From positions 51,271-115,270 of the forward strand of contig CAZSTZ010000001.1 of the NCBI GenBank assembly GCA_964609515.1: 64,000 nucleotides of DNA. The letters are read 5' to 3'. This DNA comes from CALKCV01 sp964609515. GTDB taxonomy: Bacteria; Cyanobacteriota; Cyanobacteriia; Cyanobacteriales; Microcoleaceae. The notes under the pieces are model-generated. The model saw only the letters and a program-made list of their open reading frames with translations, was not told where the DNA came from and did not search any database. Position 1 is the stretch's first letter, and the number at the start of each line of letters is the position of its first letter. The translations under genes were made by a program, and so were the position numbers. Below, piece by piece: positions 17,201 to 26,085 of the stretch.

Positions 17201-19261
17201 GAGAAGATGCGGGCCGAACAGGAAACGTTTCGGGACAAGTCTGTTATTACTTTGGTAATGCCGGTATTTAAGAAACCAGGTTTTTCCAAAAAACCAGGTT
17301 TCTGGGAAAAGTCTTTGCGAGAAACTGTTGAGTCGCTGGAAACTCAGGTTTATCCTTACTGGGAGTTGTGGTGCGTGACAGATAATGTTTCTCCTAAAGT
17401 TCAAAGCATATTGGAGGAATATACCCAAATCAACAGCAAGATAAAAATGCTGCCCAACCCCGAACCCGGTAATTACGCCGCAGGTATTAACGCTGCTTTA
17501 TCTTTAGCGGGCGGGGAGTTTTTTGGTTTATTGGATGTGGGGGATAGTTTGACTCGGGATGCCCTTTATCAAGTGGCGGCTTTGCTAAATCGCTATCCAC
17601 TCGCAGATGCGATTTATGGGGATGAGGATAAACAAACTGCCGGCGGGGAGTTGGCGGAACCTTATTTTAAGCCTGACTGGAGTCCCGAGTCGTTGATGTC
17701 TCGGATGTATGTGGGTCGTTTTTGCGTTTATCGTCGGGATTTGGTTGTTAGCGAGTTGATGGGTTTGCGTATCGGTTTTGAGGGGGCTGAGGAATATGAC
17801 TTGCTGCTGCGGTTGAGCGAGAAGTCTGATAAGGTTTATCACGTTCCAACCGTGCTTTACCACCGCTTAATGGCTGGAATCGAGTCAAGCGCGATTGCCA
17901 CGAACCTTACGAACGTTACGAACGAGGCAGGTAAGGTTGCTTTGGAGGAGGCGATCGCCCGTCGGGGAGAACCGGGAAGGGTGGAAGTTGTGGAGAACCA
18001 TCCGGGTTTTTATCGGGTTCGTTACGAGATTAAGGATTACAAACGGGTCAGCATTATTATTCCTACTAGGAATTTAGGAGATATATTAGACCGCTGTCTG
18101 GAGTCGATTTTTGAGAAGACGACTTATCCCAATTACGAGGTTATCGTTATTGATAACGGCAGCGACGAACCTGCCACTAAGGCAATTTTCAAGAAGTGGG
18201 AAAGCTTAGAGCTTCACAGGTTCCATCTCTGCGAGTTGGATATTCCTTTTAACTTTGCCAAGTTGAATAATTTCGCGGTGGAGAAGGCATCGGGAGATTA
18301 TCTGTTGTTTTTAAATAACGATACGGAGGTTATTACTCCAGATTGGATCGAGGCGATGGTGGAATACGCCCAACGGGAGAAAATAGGGGCGGTCGGTCCT
18401 TTACTGTTGTATCCCGACGACACCATCCAACACGCCGGGGTTGTTATTGGTTTGCGTAGCGTTGCCGACCACAGTCACCGAGGTTTTAAACCGACGGATG
18501 CCGGCTACCACGGACAGATTATTTCGGTTAATAATTATTCTGCGGTGACGGCGGCCTGTTTGATGTGTCGGAAGGAGGTTTTCGATTTTGTAGGCGGACT
18601 TGATGAGGATTTGGCAGTGGCCTTTAACGATGTAGATTTTTGTTTGAAGATTGCCCACAAGGGCTATCGCAACGTTTATTTGCCCCACGTTTCTTTATAT
18701 CACCACGAGTCTAAGAGTCGCGGGGTTGAGGATACCGGAGAAAAACAACGTCGCTTCCAGCAGGAGTTACAGACGATGAAGCGGCGGTGGCGGAATGTCA
18801 TCGAGGAGGATCCTTGCTACAACCCCCATTTGAGTCGGGAGAAAGATGATTTTAGTTTCCGGGTTGTAACCGATGTGGAAACTAATGTTTCTCTGTATGA
18901 GAAGGATGCGGAGATTGTCGGGTTTTCTATCGACACTCCCAAGAATCAAGGGTTTTATCAGAATGCCAGCTCTATTTCTATTGGAGGCTGGGTAATTGGT
19001 AAAAGGCATCCAGTAACGACGGTGAAGTTGAGCTGTGAGGGCGAGTTGTTACGAGACGTTCCGGCTAATTTACCTCGTTTGGATGTGGGCCAGGCCAATC
19101 CCGAGTATCCTTACGCCCAACATTGCGGTTTCTGGGGCGAGATGGAGACTACTGAGTTTCCACCGGAGGCGAAGGTTTTGGTTGAGGCGGTGTTTAAGGA
19201 TGGTTCTCACGTCCGTTTGGGAATGGTTGAGTTGCGGTGTCCTAAGTTGATTGATGGTTGA
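14237..19261 (+). CDS. TPR protein with two GT2 domains and a C-terminal beta accessory domain
   Basis: 1674 residues from ATG 14237 (MENQQPTAAENFHKQGEAY). Residues about 5-905 are roughly 20 TPRs, interrupted near 220-280 by a Ser/Thr-rich linker. Residues about 905-990 are a linker containing repeat-derived peptides. GT2 domain A (about 1000-1235) starts TLVMPVF and contains LLDVGDSLTRDALYQ in place of a DXD. GT2 domain B (about 1268-1530) starts SIIIPTRNLGDILDR, with FLNNDTEVITPDWIEAM and FNDVDFCLKIA, as in rhamnosyltransferase-like GT2s. The last 115 residues are the island's recurring beta domain (GGWVIGKRHPV ... LPRLDVG ... VEAVFKDGSHVRLG). A KKPGF palindrome-derived insertion lies directly after the first strand of GT2-A. 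Probably a cytoplasmic processive or dual-specificity transferase. Confidence 0.88.
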   Translation: MENQQPTAAENFHKQGEAYLSQRKLDEAIASCELAIKIEPGYAPPYKTIGNALQGKGQLDAAENWYKKAIEIKSDWPEVYANLGSIYAKKQEWQPAIEYFQKAISIKPDFAGVYRNLAKVWELAGNHDKAIESQYHALNLEPEKARAEEHISLGDELIKKRRIDLAISCYRNAIKINEKSAAAYQKLGEALKREGNLSEATVCYRKAIELNTISSGDTLGDTLIASPKEIVSSNNNSTESTDALEATFDENPRDTLAASISQANSKGNVGDTLAGVTSSNMGINAEDLEALTMLAEAYISQKKWQEAIAAGRQIIRHKTDAKAYKIIGNAQQASGQINEAIASYTKAIEIQPNFPEAYANLGSIFAQQQQWQRAISAYQKAISIKPDFTGAYRNLAKIFQAINKPVEAAESLYQAMRREPEKASEREYLEVGSILQQNSKTEAAAACYRAAIHLNPNSVEAIYQLGELLNSQEQLEEAIPYYQKVAAIQPANQETTLDANQKLTEIYRKLNRTGEAVEYQYQTLLRKPQATAEEYLVMGNSLLENDKLDLAVNCYQNAVKLNPNLKDARNKMAEVWQQLGRWDEAVAYYQSLINSNPNSAEAYQLLADALVEKGDLDAALEHYQKVKELAPETKDAGSKLGNIYYLQGEELEKEGKKEEAIAAYRRAVELNADVDVVYQKLGEILVEKEEWEEAVTINRKATLLNPDFSWSYNNLGNALKALEKWEEAAAAYRRATELKADFPWSQISLGDCLLKLEKWEEAVPVYRRAIELKPDFVWSYANLGKALWNLGKWEEAIAPLQQALKLEENIPEAYQRLGEALHKRARLDLDEAIKWYRKAIDASPDNIDLYHKALDIAPEDETLYLQLGDALLRQGKGYLAVGFYQVGLQINPDSSEIKTALDRLKSGKKQGSPSLPPLERKEVARPGKFSDSDVAGASRQEKEGTDKMPVLREIQEEMPETGKTPVLRVTGNAYGSWLKANLPNAERLEKMRAEQETFRDKSVITLVMPVFKKPGFSKKPGFWEKSLRETVESLETQVYPYWELWCVTDNVSPKVQSILEEYTQINSKIKMLPNPEPGNYAAGINAALSLAGGEFFGLLDVGDSLTRDALYQVAALLNRYPLADAIYGDEDKQTAGGELAEPYFKPDWSPESLMSRMYVGRFCVYRRDLVVSELMGLRIGFEGAEEYDLLLRLSEKSDKVYHVPTVLYHRLMAGIESSAIATNLTNVTNEAGKVALEEAIARRGEPGRVEVVENHPGFYRVRYEIKDYKRVSIIIPTRNLGDILDRCLESIFEKTTYPNYEVIVIDNGSDEPATKAIFKKWESLELHRFHLCELDIPFNFAKLNNFAVEKASGDYLLFLNNDTEVITPDWIEAMVEYAQREKIGAVGPLLLYPDDTIQHAGVVIGLRSVADHSHRGFKPTDAGYHGQIISVNNYSAVTAACLMCRKEVFDFVGGLDEDLAVAFNDVDFCLKIAHKGYRNVYLPHVSLYHHESKSRGVEDTGEKQRRFQQELQTMKRRWRNVIEEDPCYNPHLSREKDDFSFRVVTDVETNVSLYEKDAEIVGFSIDTPKNQGFYQNASSISIGGWVIGKRHPVTTVKLSCEGELLRDVPANLPRLDVGQANPEYPYAQHCGFWGEMETTEFPPEAKVLVEAVFKDGSHVRLGMVELRCPKLIDG
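17075..17146. repeat. Two GCCCGTTCTACGGG units inside coding sequence
   Basis: Two copies of AAGA(T/C)GCCCGTTCTACGGG (about 17078 and 17125), the family of the palindrome at 10294-10320, encode KMPVLR and KTPVLR in the linker before GT2-A. Confidence 0.8.
17266..17303. repeat. AAACCAGG palindrome inside the GT2-A coding sequence
   Basis: AAGAAACCAGGTTTTTCC and an inverted copy follow each other in frame and encode KKPGFSKKPGFW in the loop after the first GT2 strand. The same repeat is intergenic elsewhere. Confidence 0.85.
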
Positions 19262-19590
19262 CACGTGAAACCGGGAATATTGCCAACCCGGTTTCTTAGA
19301 ACTTCCATCACCCACGTGAAACCGGGAATATTGCCAACCCGGTTTCTTACAACCCCCATCACCCAGCAGAAACCGGGAATATTGCCAACCCGGTTTCTTA
19401 AAACTTCCTGGAGATGCCGGGAGACCTAAGAAACCTGGTTTTTTTAAAAAACCAGGTTTCTGCCGTGGGAGTAAGTTTGTAGTTGCCAAGCGTGAAACCG
19501 GGAATATTGCCAACCCGGTTTCTTACAACCCCCATCACCCAGCAGAAACCGGGAATATTGCCAACCCGGTTTCTTAAAACTTCCTTAATC
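19262..19590. repeat. Tandem cluster of about 51-base palindromic repeats
   Basis: Five copies of GTGAAACCGGGAATATTGCC...CCCGGTTTCTTA with tails alternating between AGAACTTCC and CAACCCCCATC, plus one AAACCTGGTTT hairpin. The block is nearly identical, including the segment beginning TGGAGATGCCGGGAGACC, to 63682-64000 in the same orientation. No gene lies in this stretch. Confidence 0.95.
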
Positions 19591-20745
19591 ATTAATTGAC
19601 TCATAAAATGATTTGAGAGATTCGCTGTTTTTATGCCAGTCGAGGTTTTTGTGGGCGAAATTGTGGGAACCTTTCGAGAGGTCTTCTCTTAATAAATCAT
19701 CCTCTTCTAACATCTCTACCGCATCAACTATTGCCGTGGCATCGACTATTGGCAGGACTAAAGCATCTTTTTTGCGTTCCATTTTTAAGCCGATATTAGT
19801 AGCGGGTAAAATCGTCGGTTTTCCCATTGCTAAAAACTCCGGTAATTTGGAAGGAAACCGATAATCGTTAAACGGATCCGGCCTGCCCGGTTGTATTAAT
19901 ACTGTTGCCAAACTGAGAACTTCTGGGATTAATTGGCGGGGGATGTGACCGAGTTCTATGGAGTATTGTCTCGCCCACTTTTCCTCAGTTCCTAAAAAGT
20001 TACACATATCCTGACCTGTTCTGATTAAAACCGCCTTTTTCCCCTCCCGGTTTAACACCGCCACTGCCAAATATAGACTCCTAACTTCTAAAGTATTGGC
20101 AGCATGAACGTTGCCGGTGTAGCAGAAAACAAGGGCATCTTTGGGAACGTTATAACGTTCGGCAATTTCTCGATTTGGCTGTCTGGGAAAGAAGTATTTA
20201 GTATCCACTCCCGGCCAGAGAATTAAACTGGGAATATTGTCGGGAACAAATTCTTTTAACCTTTCGATAATGACCGTTACGCCGTCGGCACTTTCGAGAA
20301 ATTCTCGATGATGTTTCGGGTGTGAAATGTAGTCTGGAAGGGAGAAAGGTTTGGTTTCTAAAAGCAGTTCTTTAAAGGGTCTGTTTAAATACCTTTCGAC
20401 GATGTGTTCTTCGTTATCTTCCAGGTGAATTATTAATTTACTGTTGTAAGCTTTTCTAACTTTATTGCAGTAAATTCGAGGCAGTTCTCTAGGAGTCCAG
20501 GCGTGAATAATATCGGGGCCTTTTTGGTTGTTGAAATATTCATTTAATTTATAAAGTTCGTTAAATTGTGTCACCTTATAAAGATTAGCTGAATTTTCAG
20601 TTACAGCGGATACGGTTAGCTTATTTTTGGGAACAGAAACCACGCAATCTAAACCTAGTTTAACCAGATTATTTGCGAAGTGGTGAACGTGCAAAGCGCT
20701 ATTGCAATAAAAGTCTTCGTAAAGTACAAATAAGATGTTTTTCAT
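19585..20745 (-). CDS. GT4-type glycosyltransferase (group 1)
   Basis: 386 residues with the two-domain GT-B layout. The N-terminal half has MKNILFVLYEDFYCNSALHV and HAWTPRELPR. The C-terminal half begins near VFCYTGNVHAANTLEV and contains the nucleotide-sugar binding segment YRFPSKLPEFLAMGKPTILP, where the Glu of the EX7E-like motif lies. It transfers a sugar from a nucleotide donor, probably in the cytoplasm. It is the first gene of the minus-strand run that continues upstream to 35206. Acceptor and sugar are unknown. Confidence 0.85.
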   Translation of the reverse strand: MKNILFVLYEDFYCNSALHVHHFANNLVKLGLDCVVSVPKNKLTVSAVTENSANLYKVTQFNELYKLNEYFNNQKGPDIIHAWTPRELPRIYCNKVRKAYNSKLIIHLEDNEEHIVERYLNRPFKELLLETKPFSLPDYISHPKHHREFLESADGVTVIIERLKEFVPDNIPSLILWPGVDTKYFFPRQPNREIAERYNVPKDALVFCYTGNVHAANTLEVRSLYLAVAVLNREGKKAVLIRTGQDMCNFLGTEEKWARQYSIELGHIPRQLIPEVLSLATVLIQPGRPDPFNDYRFPSKLPEFLAMGKPTILPATNIGLKMERKKDALVLPIVDATAIVDAVEMLEEDDLLREDLSKGSHNFAHKNLDWHKNSESLKSFYESIND

Positions 20746-20766
20746 TGTTTTTGTTATTAGTAAAGT

Positions 20767-20970
20767 CAGAAACCCGGTTGGGAAAAAACCGGGTTTCTTA
20801 GATGCCCGTTCTACGCAACTGAATTATTTTTAATATTTACAGCTAACTGAAATCCAATTTCATCCAGCAAATTAACCAAAGAGTATAGAACCCCATCCCC
20901 CAGCAGAAACCGGGTTTTTTGCCAACCCGGTTTCTTAAAACCCCCCGCAGTAGGGTGCGCATTGCGCACC
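20767..20970. repeat. Mixed dispersed repeats
   Basis: AAACCCGG hairpins at about 20769-20800 and 20906-20940, a half copy of the TGCCCGTTCTAC repeat at 20803-20814, and the palindrome GGTGCGC-ATT-GCGCACC at 20954-20970, which abuts a stop codon and may act as a terminator. No gene is visible in 20746-20970. Confidence 0.75.
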
Positions 20971-23014
20971 TTACAATTTGACAATATTAGGATTGTGGTA
21001 AGGGTCGCCTTTCTCAATTGTTAATTGATGGCTATCCAACAACAACATTTTATCGAGAAAATCGGTATTTTCCAATTGCAGACTCGTAGAATGAGGATTA
21101 ATTAAAACCGACCTGGGAGTAAAAATAACCCGCTTATTTTCTCGCCGCAATCTCAGACATAAATCTACTTCTTGATAACCGGTAAACAAATGTTGGTTAA
21201 AACCTCCCACCGCTTCAAAATTGCTTTTTTTCACCATCAAACAATCTTTACTAACAGCAGAAACCTCTCTGGCGCAAACTAAAGAACCGGCATAACCATC
21301 CGCATCCGCCTTAGAACCTCTCATCGGTAGGACTAGAAACCGGATTTCTTGGAGAAACCCGGTTTCTGAAGACTCCTCGCCACTTCTCAAAACAATCCCC
21401 GCGTGTTCCACAGTTCCATCGGGCAACAGCAACAACCCCCCAACAGCCCCGACGTCGGATTGTTCTCCATAATAAAGGAAATGTCGCAACCAATCTTCGG
21501 TAACAGAACGAGCTCCAGGATTGATAAATACTAAATATTCTCCCGCCGCTTCTTTGGCGGCAAAGTTGTTTGCCCGAGAATAGTTAGATTTATCTGTTGC
21601 CCGAACGGTTTTTACTGGGAAATTGTGAATAGTTGCCGGTAACTGTTCCGTTTTTTCATAAGTCAAAACGACAATAACCTCCACTGCGGGATAAACAGTT
21701 TTAGCAAGTAACTCATCCAACCATTGCCCCAAACGGTCGTCGGGGTTTTGGGAAGAGACGATTAAACTTACCAGAGGATTTTCGCTTCTGGGATGGGGAT
21801 TAATATTAACCCGATGTCGCCCCAAACCGGGTTCGGCCTTGGCGGCAAGTCCCAAACGTTGCAAGTGGGAGTTAACTGCGGCCTGTTGAACGGTTTCTAT
21901 TCCCGCTTTAGCGTCGGCATCGGCGGAGATGCTGCCGCGAACTTGTCGCCAGTGGTAGAGATGTTTGGGAATATGGGCGATTTTATCGGTTAGTTCCGAC
22001 ACCCGCAACATAAATTCGTAGTCTTGTACGCCGTCAAACTCGCTTTTAAACCCGCCGACTTGCAAAGCGAACTCCCGCCGAACGCATAATAAATGCCCCA
22101 CATACATCACCCCGCGAAAATATTCGGGGGACCAGTCGGGTTTAAAGAAGGGTTGAACGTAGTTGAGGCCGGAAAGGTCGATTTTATCTTCGTCGGAATA
22201 GGTGACGTCGAACCCTTCGGCTAATTTGTCGAGGCTATCTTCCAAGGCCGTCGGAGTTAAGGTGTCGTCGTGGTCGAGACAGCAGATATATTCGCCGGTC
22301 GCCATTTCCAGGGCTTTGTTAGTGGCCCCGCTAATACCGCTAGACTCGGCAAAACGGACTTTAATACGGGGTTCTTTTTCGGCCAAACCTGCCAGAACGG
22401 TTTTAATGTCTTGGTTTTTGGAACCGTCATCTACGAGACACCACTCCCAGTTAGGGTTGGTTTGGTGGAGGACGCTGAGGACCGTTTCCACGAACCAATC
22501 TAAAGATGAGTTCCAGGTTGGAGTGAGGATACTGATGCTGGGGTTGCTGGTGGGGCGTTGTTTTCCTATTACTGGATCTACCAGAGACCAGAATTTCTCA
22601 ACAGTGACTCCCGATAGGCCGAGTAGGGGGAGAGTATCCCCCCCTGCCCTCCTTGAAAAGGGGGGAGTTTGAGGAGGTGTATGTTCCTCCACCGACAACC
22701 CATCCGCTACATCCGCTTCAACATCCGCTGCTAACTTTTCAGTTAGGTTTTTTTTTTCTGGACCTTCCTTTTTTCCCGTACCTTCCAGGTCGGCCCGAAG
22801 TTGTTGCATTTCGGTTTGCGATCGCTCTATTTGTGCCTTAATTTTTTCTAAAAGGGGCGATCGCCTTTGTTGGTTCGCAGCAGGCTTGTTCGTAGTAATC
22901 GCGCTTGACTCGATTGGGGCCTTGTTCGTAGTAATCGCGCTTGACTCGATTGGGGCCTCGTTCGTAGTAATCGCGCTTGACTCGATTGGGGCCTCGTTCG
23001 TAGTAATCGCGCTT
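20971..23014 (-). CDS. Double GT2 glycosyltransferase; probably the C-terminal part of a fusion gene cut by an assembly gap
   Basis: From ATG 22809 the frame encodes 612 residues, but it is open upstream without a stop to the N run at 23014 and reads the 12-residue repeat (EAPIESSAITTN) of the sulfotransferase-methyltransferase gene across the gap. I therefore treat it as the C-terminal part of one gene with 23115-25976. After the repeat comes a coiled coil (LEKIKAQIERSQTEMQQLRADL). GT2 domain A follows at about residues 95-330 from the ATG (SISILTPTWNSSLDWF, CLDHDDTLTP, VTYSDEDKID). GT2 domain B lies at about 345-600 (PLVSLIVSSQNPDDRLGQW, LFTGYQEVDLCLRLRRENK). A palindrome-derived GFLQEIRFLVL peptide interrupts domain B. 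If the gap were real non-coding sequence, this would be a separate 612-residue protein. Confidence 0.82.
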
Positions 23015-23172
23015 NNNNNNNNNNNNNNNNNNNNNNNNNNNNNNNNNNNNNNNNNNNNNNNNNNNNNNNNNNNNNNNNNNNNNNNNNNNNNNNNNNNNNN
23101 NNNNNNNNNNNNNNGTTCGTAGTAATCGCGCTTGACTCGATTGGGGCCTCGTTCGTAGTAATCGCGCTTGAC
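22886..23172. repeat. 36-base in-frame tandem repeat containing an assembly gap
   Basis: Copies of a 36-base unit (core GTTCGTAGTAATCGCG, then CTTGACTCGATTGGGGCC) run up to and resume after the N run. On the minus strand each encodes EAPIESSAITTN. The true copy number is unknown because the gap lies inside the array. Confidence 0.92.
23015..23114. other. Assembly gap (100 N)
   Basis: A run of exactly 100 N in the middle of a tandem repeat. The reading frame on the two sides differs by one, as expected if 100 is only a placeholder length. Confidence 0.98.
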
Positions 23173-25976
23173 TCGATTGAAGGCGTGGCCTGTTCCTCCG
23201 CCACTGAATCTATAGGACTAAAGTCGTTACTACGAACTGAATCTATAGGACTAAAGTCGTTACTACGAACTGAATCTATACGACTAAAGTCGTTACTACG
23301 AACTGCGGAATTATTTCGCAGAATTACCACATCTTGATTGCCGCGTATTCCCCCTGGAATGTAATCGATTACCTCAAAATAATTCGCCCATTTATCCCGC
23401 AAATAACTCTCCGACAAATAAGTAGTTTGATACCATGCAGGAAACACGCTTTCTTTTTCCCCGTGAGTCTTAACAAAAACTATTCCCTTTTCCTCTAATT
23501 TTTTAGCTAACTTCACCGCTTGCTGAGGGTTTTTAGGAGCGGAGCTAATAGTGATAATTACGATACCCTCTGGTTGAGAAATGCGCCTCAATTCTTCCAG
23601 CCATTTTAACTGCATTTCCTCATTAATATGAGTAAATACAGACACGAGATAAATTAAATCAAACTTATTATCCTCGTATTCCAAAGGTGGCAAAGCCTTA
23701 TTTTCGCCAAAGTTAGCAAAATCAAAATTTTCTTTACACCAAGAAATAGCAGCAGGGTCTATATCCGTTCCATAAAACTCCGCAGCATTTTCTTCAGTGG
23801 CATTCCACATCATAACTCGTCCGCTACCGCAACCTAAATCCAAGACTGTTTTAAACTGACTCCAGTCCTTACCAATTCTTTTTAAAGCAGCTTTAAGGTC
23901 GCGATTAATTCCCAAACCTTTGCTTAAAAAGTCGTGCAAATCGCCACTTCCATGAACGCGAGTTCTCAAAGTTTTAGGAGGAACCGGCAATAATTTGCCT
24001 TTAAATAAAACTTTTTCGCTACCCCCTTCGCTGACAATTTCATAACCCAAACTTTTGTTACCAGCAGAGGCTAAAACCTTAGTCATAATTTGACCTTCTC
24101 CGGCCTCAAAAATGGGAGTTAAAATTAACAGAGAATTCTCGTACTCTTGCAGTTGATTTTGTTGTAGGGGTATTGTCAGTCGAAACCTGGCGGCCCCGGA
24201 ATTATCTAAGTGGGGGTGTTTTTTAGCCACGTCGGGACTGGGAATATTTAAGGTTTTTTGAAACGAGGCAATATAATTCCCCGCAATAGAAATTTTGAAG
24301 TTTTTTAAAGAACCTGCCCCGATAGATGCAACCCAACCTTGGACGATGGCCTTTCCATTTTCAATTTCTGCCACGTCTAAATAACCCACTGCAACCTTAT
24401 TGTGAATTTTTAGCGGTTTCATCTCCTCCGGCATCCCTTGGGAAGGACCAAGGGACAATACTTTCACCAACGGTTGACCGTGGCGACCCTTAAATATGGG
24501 CGTTAACGTCACCTGGTTTTCTCCCTCTGGAACCTTGGTTAAAGATGCCTGTAATTTAAAGCGGGCCTTACCAGCAGCGGGGAATTGAGGATGAATTTTT
24601 TTAACGTCGGGACTGGGCATACCCAACTTTTGCTGTAGGTTGCCGACTTCCAGACTTCCCAGAGATAGTTTGAAGCGATCGGGCAAACCTGCTTGGCGGG
24701 AAAAGGTCCAACCGGTTATTTCCAGGAGGCGTTCGCGTAGCGTTGCGGATGCAACATCGCGTGGCGTTGCGGTGGCAACATCGCTTGCTACGACCTTATC
24801 GATAGAGCCAAGGGTCGGAACCGGTTCGGTAAGAAACTTGTCTCCCTTGTCTCCCCCCTCTCCCTTGTCTTCTTTGTCTCCTTTTGGCGGCGGAGTTAGG
24901 GGCAAAGAAATCAACCCTTTTTTGCGTCGGTCTCGCAACTTCCAAGCAGACTGATAAAGCTGTATGTCTTGACTGTTGAGGGCGGCCAATTCTGCTATTA
25001 ATTGTTTGTCTGCTAAAACCGCTTTTTTAAACTCGTTATATTCCGGGTAAGGATTCCTGTTTTGATAAACAGTTTTAACTTCTTGCCAACCCATTAACTC
25101 CCGTAAATCTTGTAAATCTTCTTCAAAATATTCTTGAATGCCGATGAAGTAAAAATAGTTGAGAGGTTGACCGTTAATGCAATAAGACATTAAGTTTCGA
25201 TTGCCCGGAATTTTAGCAAACTCTAATAATCTTTCTTTGCTAATAAATTCCTTTTGTTTGAGATTGCCTATTTGCCGGAAACAATAATCGGATATCAACC
25301 GATGAATTGGCTGCCGCAACCAAGTTATAGTTTTAGCATTATGGAAAAGCTTTTCGTATTTACCCGCCCTAAAATGACCGTCAATTACCTTAGTTTGCCA
25401 ATCAATAGTAGCGGGCATATTATCCTCAAACATATTAGTAGTATCGGTCAAAACCTGTTGAGGGCCGTAAACTTGTTGCAGGATTTTCCTAAAAGCAGTT
25501 CCAGCAGCCTTGGGAACGTGAACGTAAATCAATTCGACCTGGGGCGTAGCGTCTTGCCCGTTTGCCTCTTCTTCTGGTTGTAGCTCCCTTAAAGAAGGAG
25601 ACAATAAGGTAGGAGATAATAAGGGAGCTAAAGAAGGATTAACAGCAGTTAAAAGAGGTTCTCCTTCCCTACCTTTAATAATAGGAATTAAAGAGATTAA
25701 AGCATCGCGAAACTGTTGTTGTTTGGAGGAAGTCATCGGTAGTTTAACGAGGAACCGACAACCTTCTGCCCCAGGTATATTAGGGTGAACTTTTTCAACT
25801 CCCGGACTGGGAAGGTGTTGGGTTATTTCAAAGTCCGTTAACTCGACATTACCGAGATAAATTTTTAACTTTTCCACGGGTTCCGGCTCAAAAGATAAGA
25901 ACCAACCACTAAGCCATACCGTCTCGTTTTCGATATCGATTTTATCTAAAAAACCTGTTGTTGCTGCTAATTTCAT
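23115..25976 (-). CDS. Modular sulfotransferase-methyltransferase with three beta accessory domains (N-terminal part of a fusion gene)
   Basis: About 950 residues before the gap, starting at ATG 25976. Order: beta accessory domain 1 (about 1-110); a sulfotransferase family 2-like domain (about 148-370) with the PAPS 5' loop YVHVPKAAGTAFRK, an IDGHF motif and the 3' loop WLRQPIHRLISDY; beta domain 2 (about 395-510); beta domain 3 (about 525-640); a class I SAM methyltransferase (about 650-850) with VLDLGCGSGRVMMW and DLIYLVSVFTHI. It ends in an 11-residue repeat (SVRSNDFSPID) and the 12-residue repeat that runs into the gap. It likely sulfates and methylates glycans. The frame continues into the double GT2 at 20971-23014 if the gap length is not a true 100. 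Confidence 0.82.
23208..23306. repeat. 3 x 33-base in-frame tandem repeat
   Basis: Three copies of a 33-base unit with core GTCGTTACTACGAACTGAAT encode SVRSNDFSPID (one copy SRIDS). TACTACGAAC is shared with the adjoining 36-base repeat. Confidence 0.9.
24722..24786. repeat. In-frame GTTGCGG-TGCAACATCGCG repeat inside beta domain 2
   Basis: Two and a half copies of GCGTTGCGG(A/T)(T/G)(G)CAACATCGC lie within coding sequence. They encode SDVATATPRDVASATLRE as an insertion near the start of beta domain 2 of the sulfotransferase-methyltransferase. Confidence 0.75.
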
Positions 25977-25993
25977 TGTTAACTGTTGGTTGT

Positions 25994-26083
25994 TGGTTGT
26001 TAAGAAACCTGGTTGGCAAAAAACCAGGTTTCTGCTGAGTTAGTTGTTAAGAAACCTGGTTGGCAAAAAACCAGGTTTCTGCT
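25994..26083. repeat. Two AAACCTGGTTGGCAAAAAACCAGG hairpins
   Basis: Two direct copies, about 43 bases apart, of a hairpin of the AAACCCGG family in the space between two same-strand sulfotransferase genes. Confidence 0.85.
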
Positions 26084-26085
26084 GG

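Noticed and set aside
19262..19590. Repeats at about 51-base spacing with palindromes, CRISPR-like at first sight
   Set aside because: The sequence between palindromes is itself repeated (not unique spacers) and the block is duplicated at 63.7 kb.
22886..23122. ORF of repeated VVIALDSIGA sequence on the + strand running into N
   Set aside because: It is the complement of the 36-base repeat array, which is coding in the minus-strand gene.
22886..23172. Regular 36-base direct repeats resembling CRISPR repeats
   Set aside because: Units are directly adjacent with no spacers, are coding in frame, and no cas gene is nearby.
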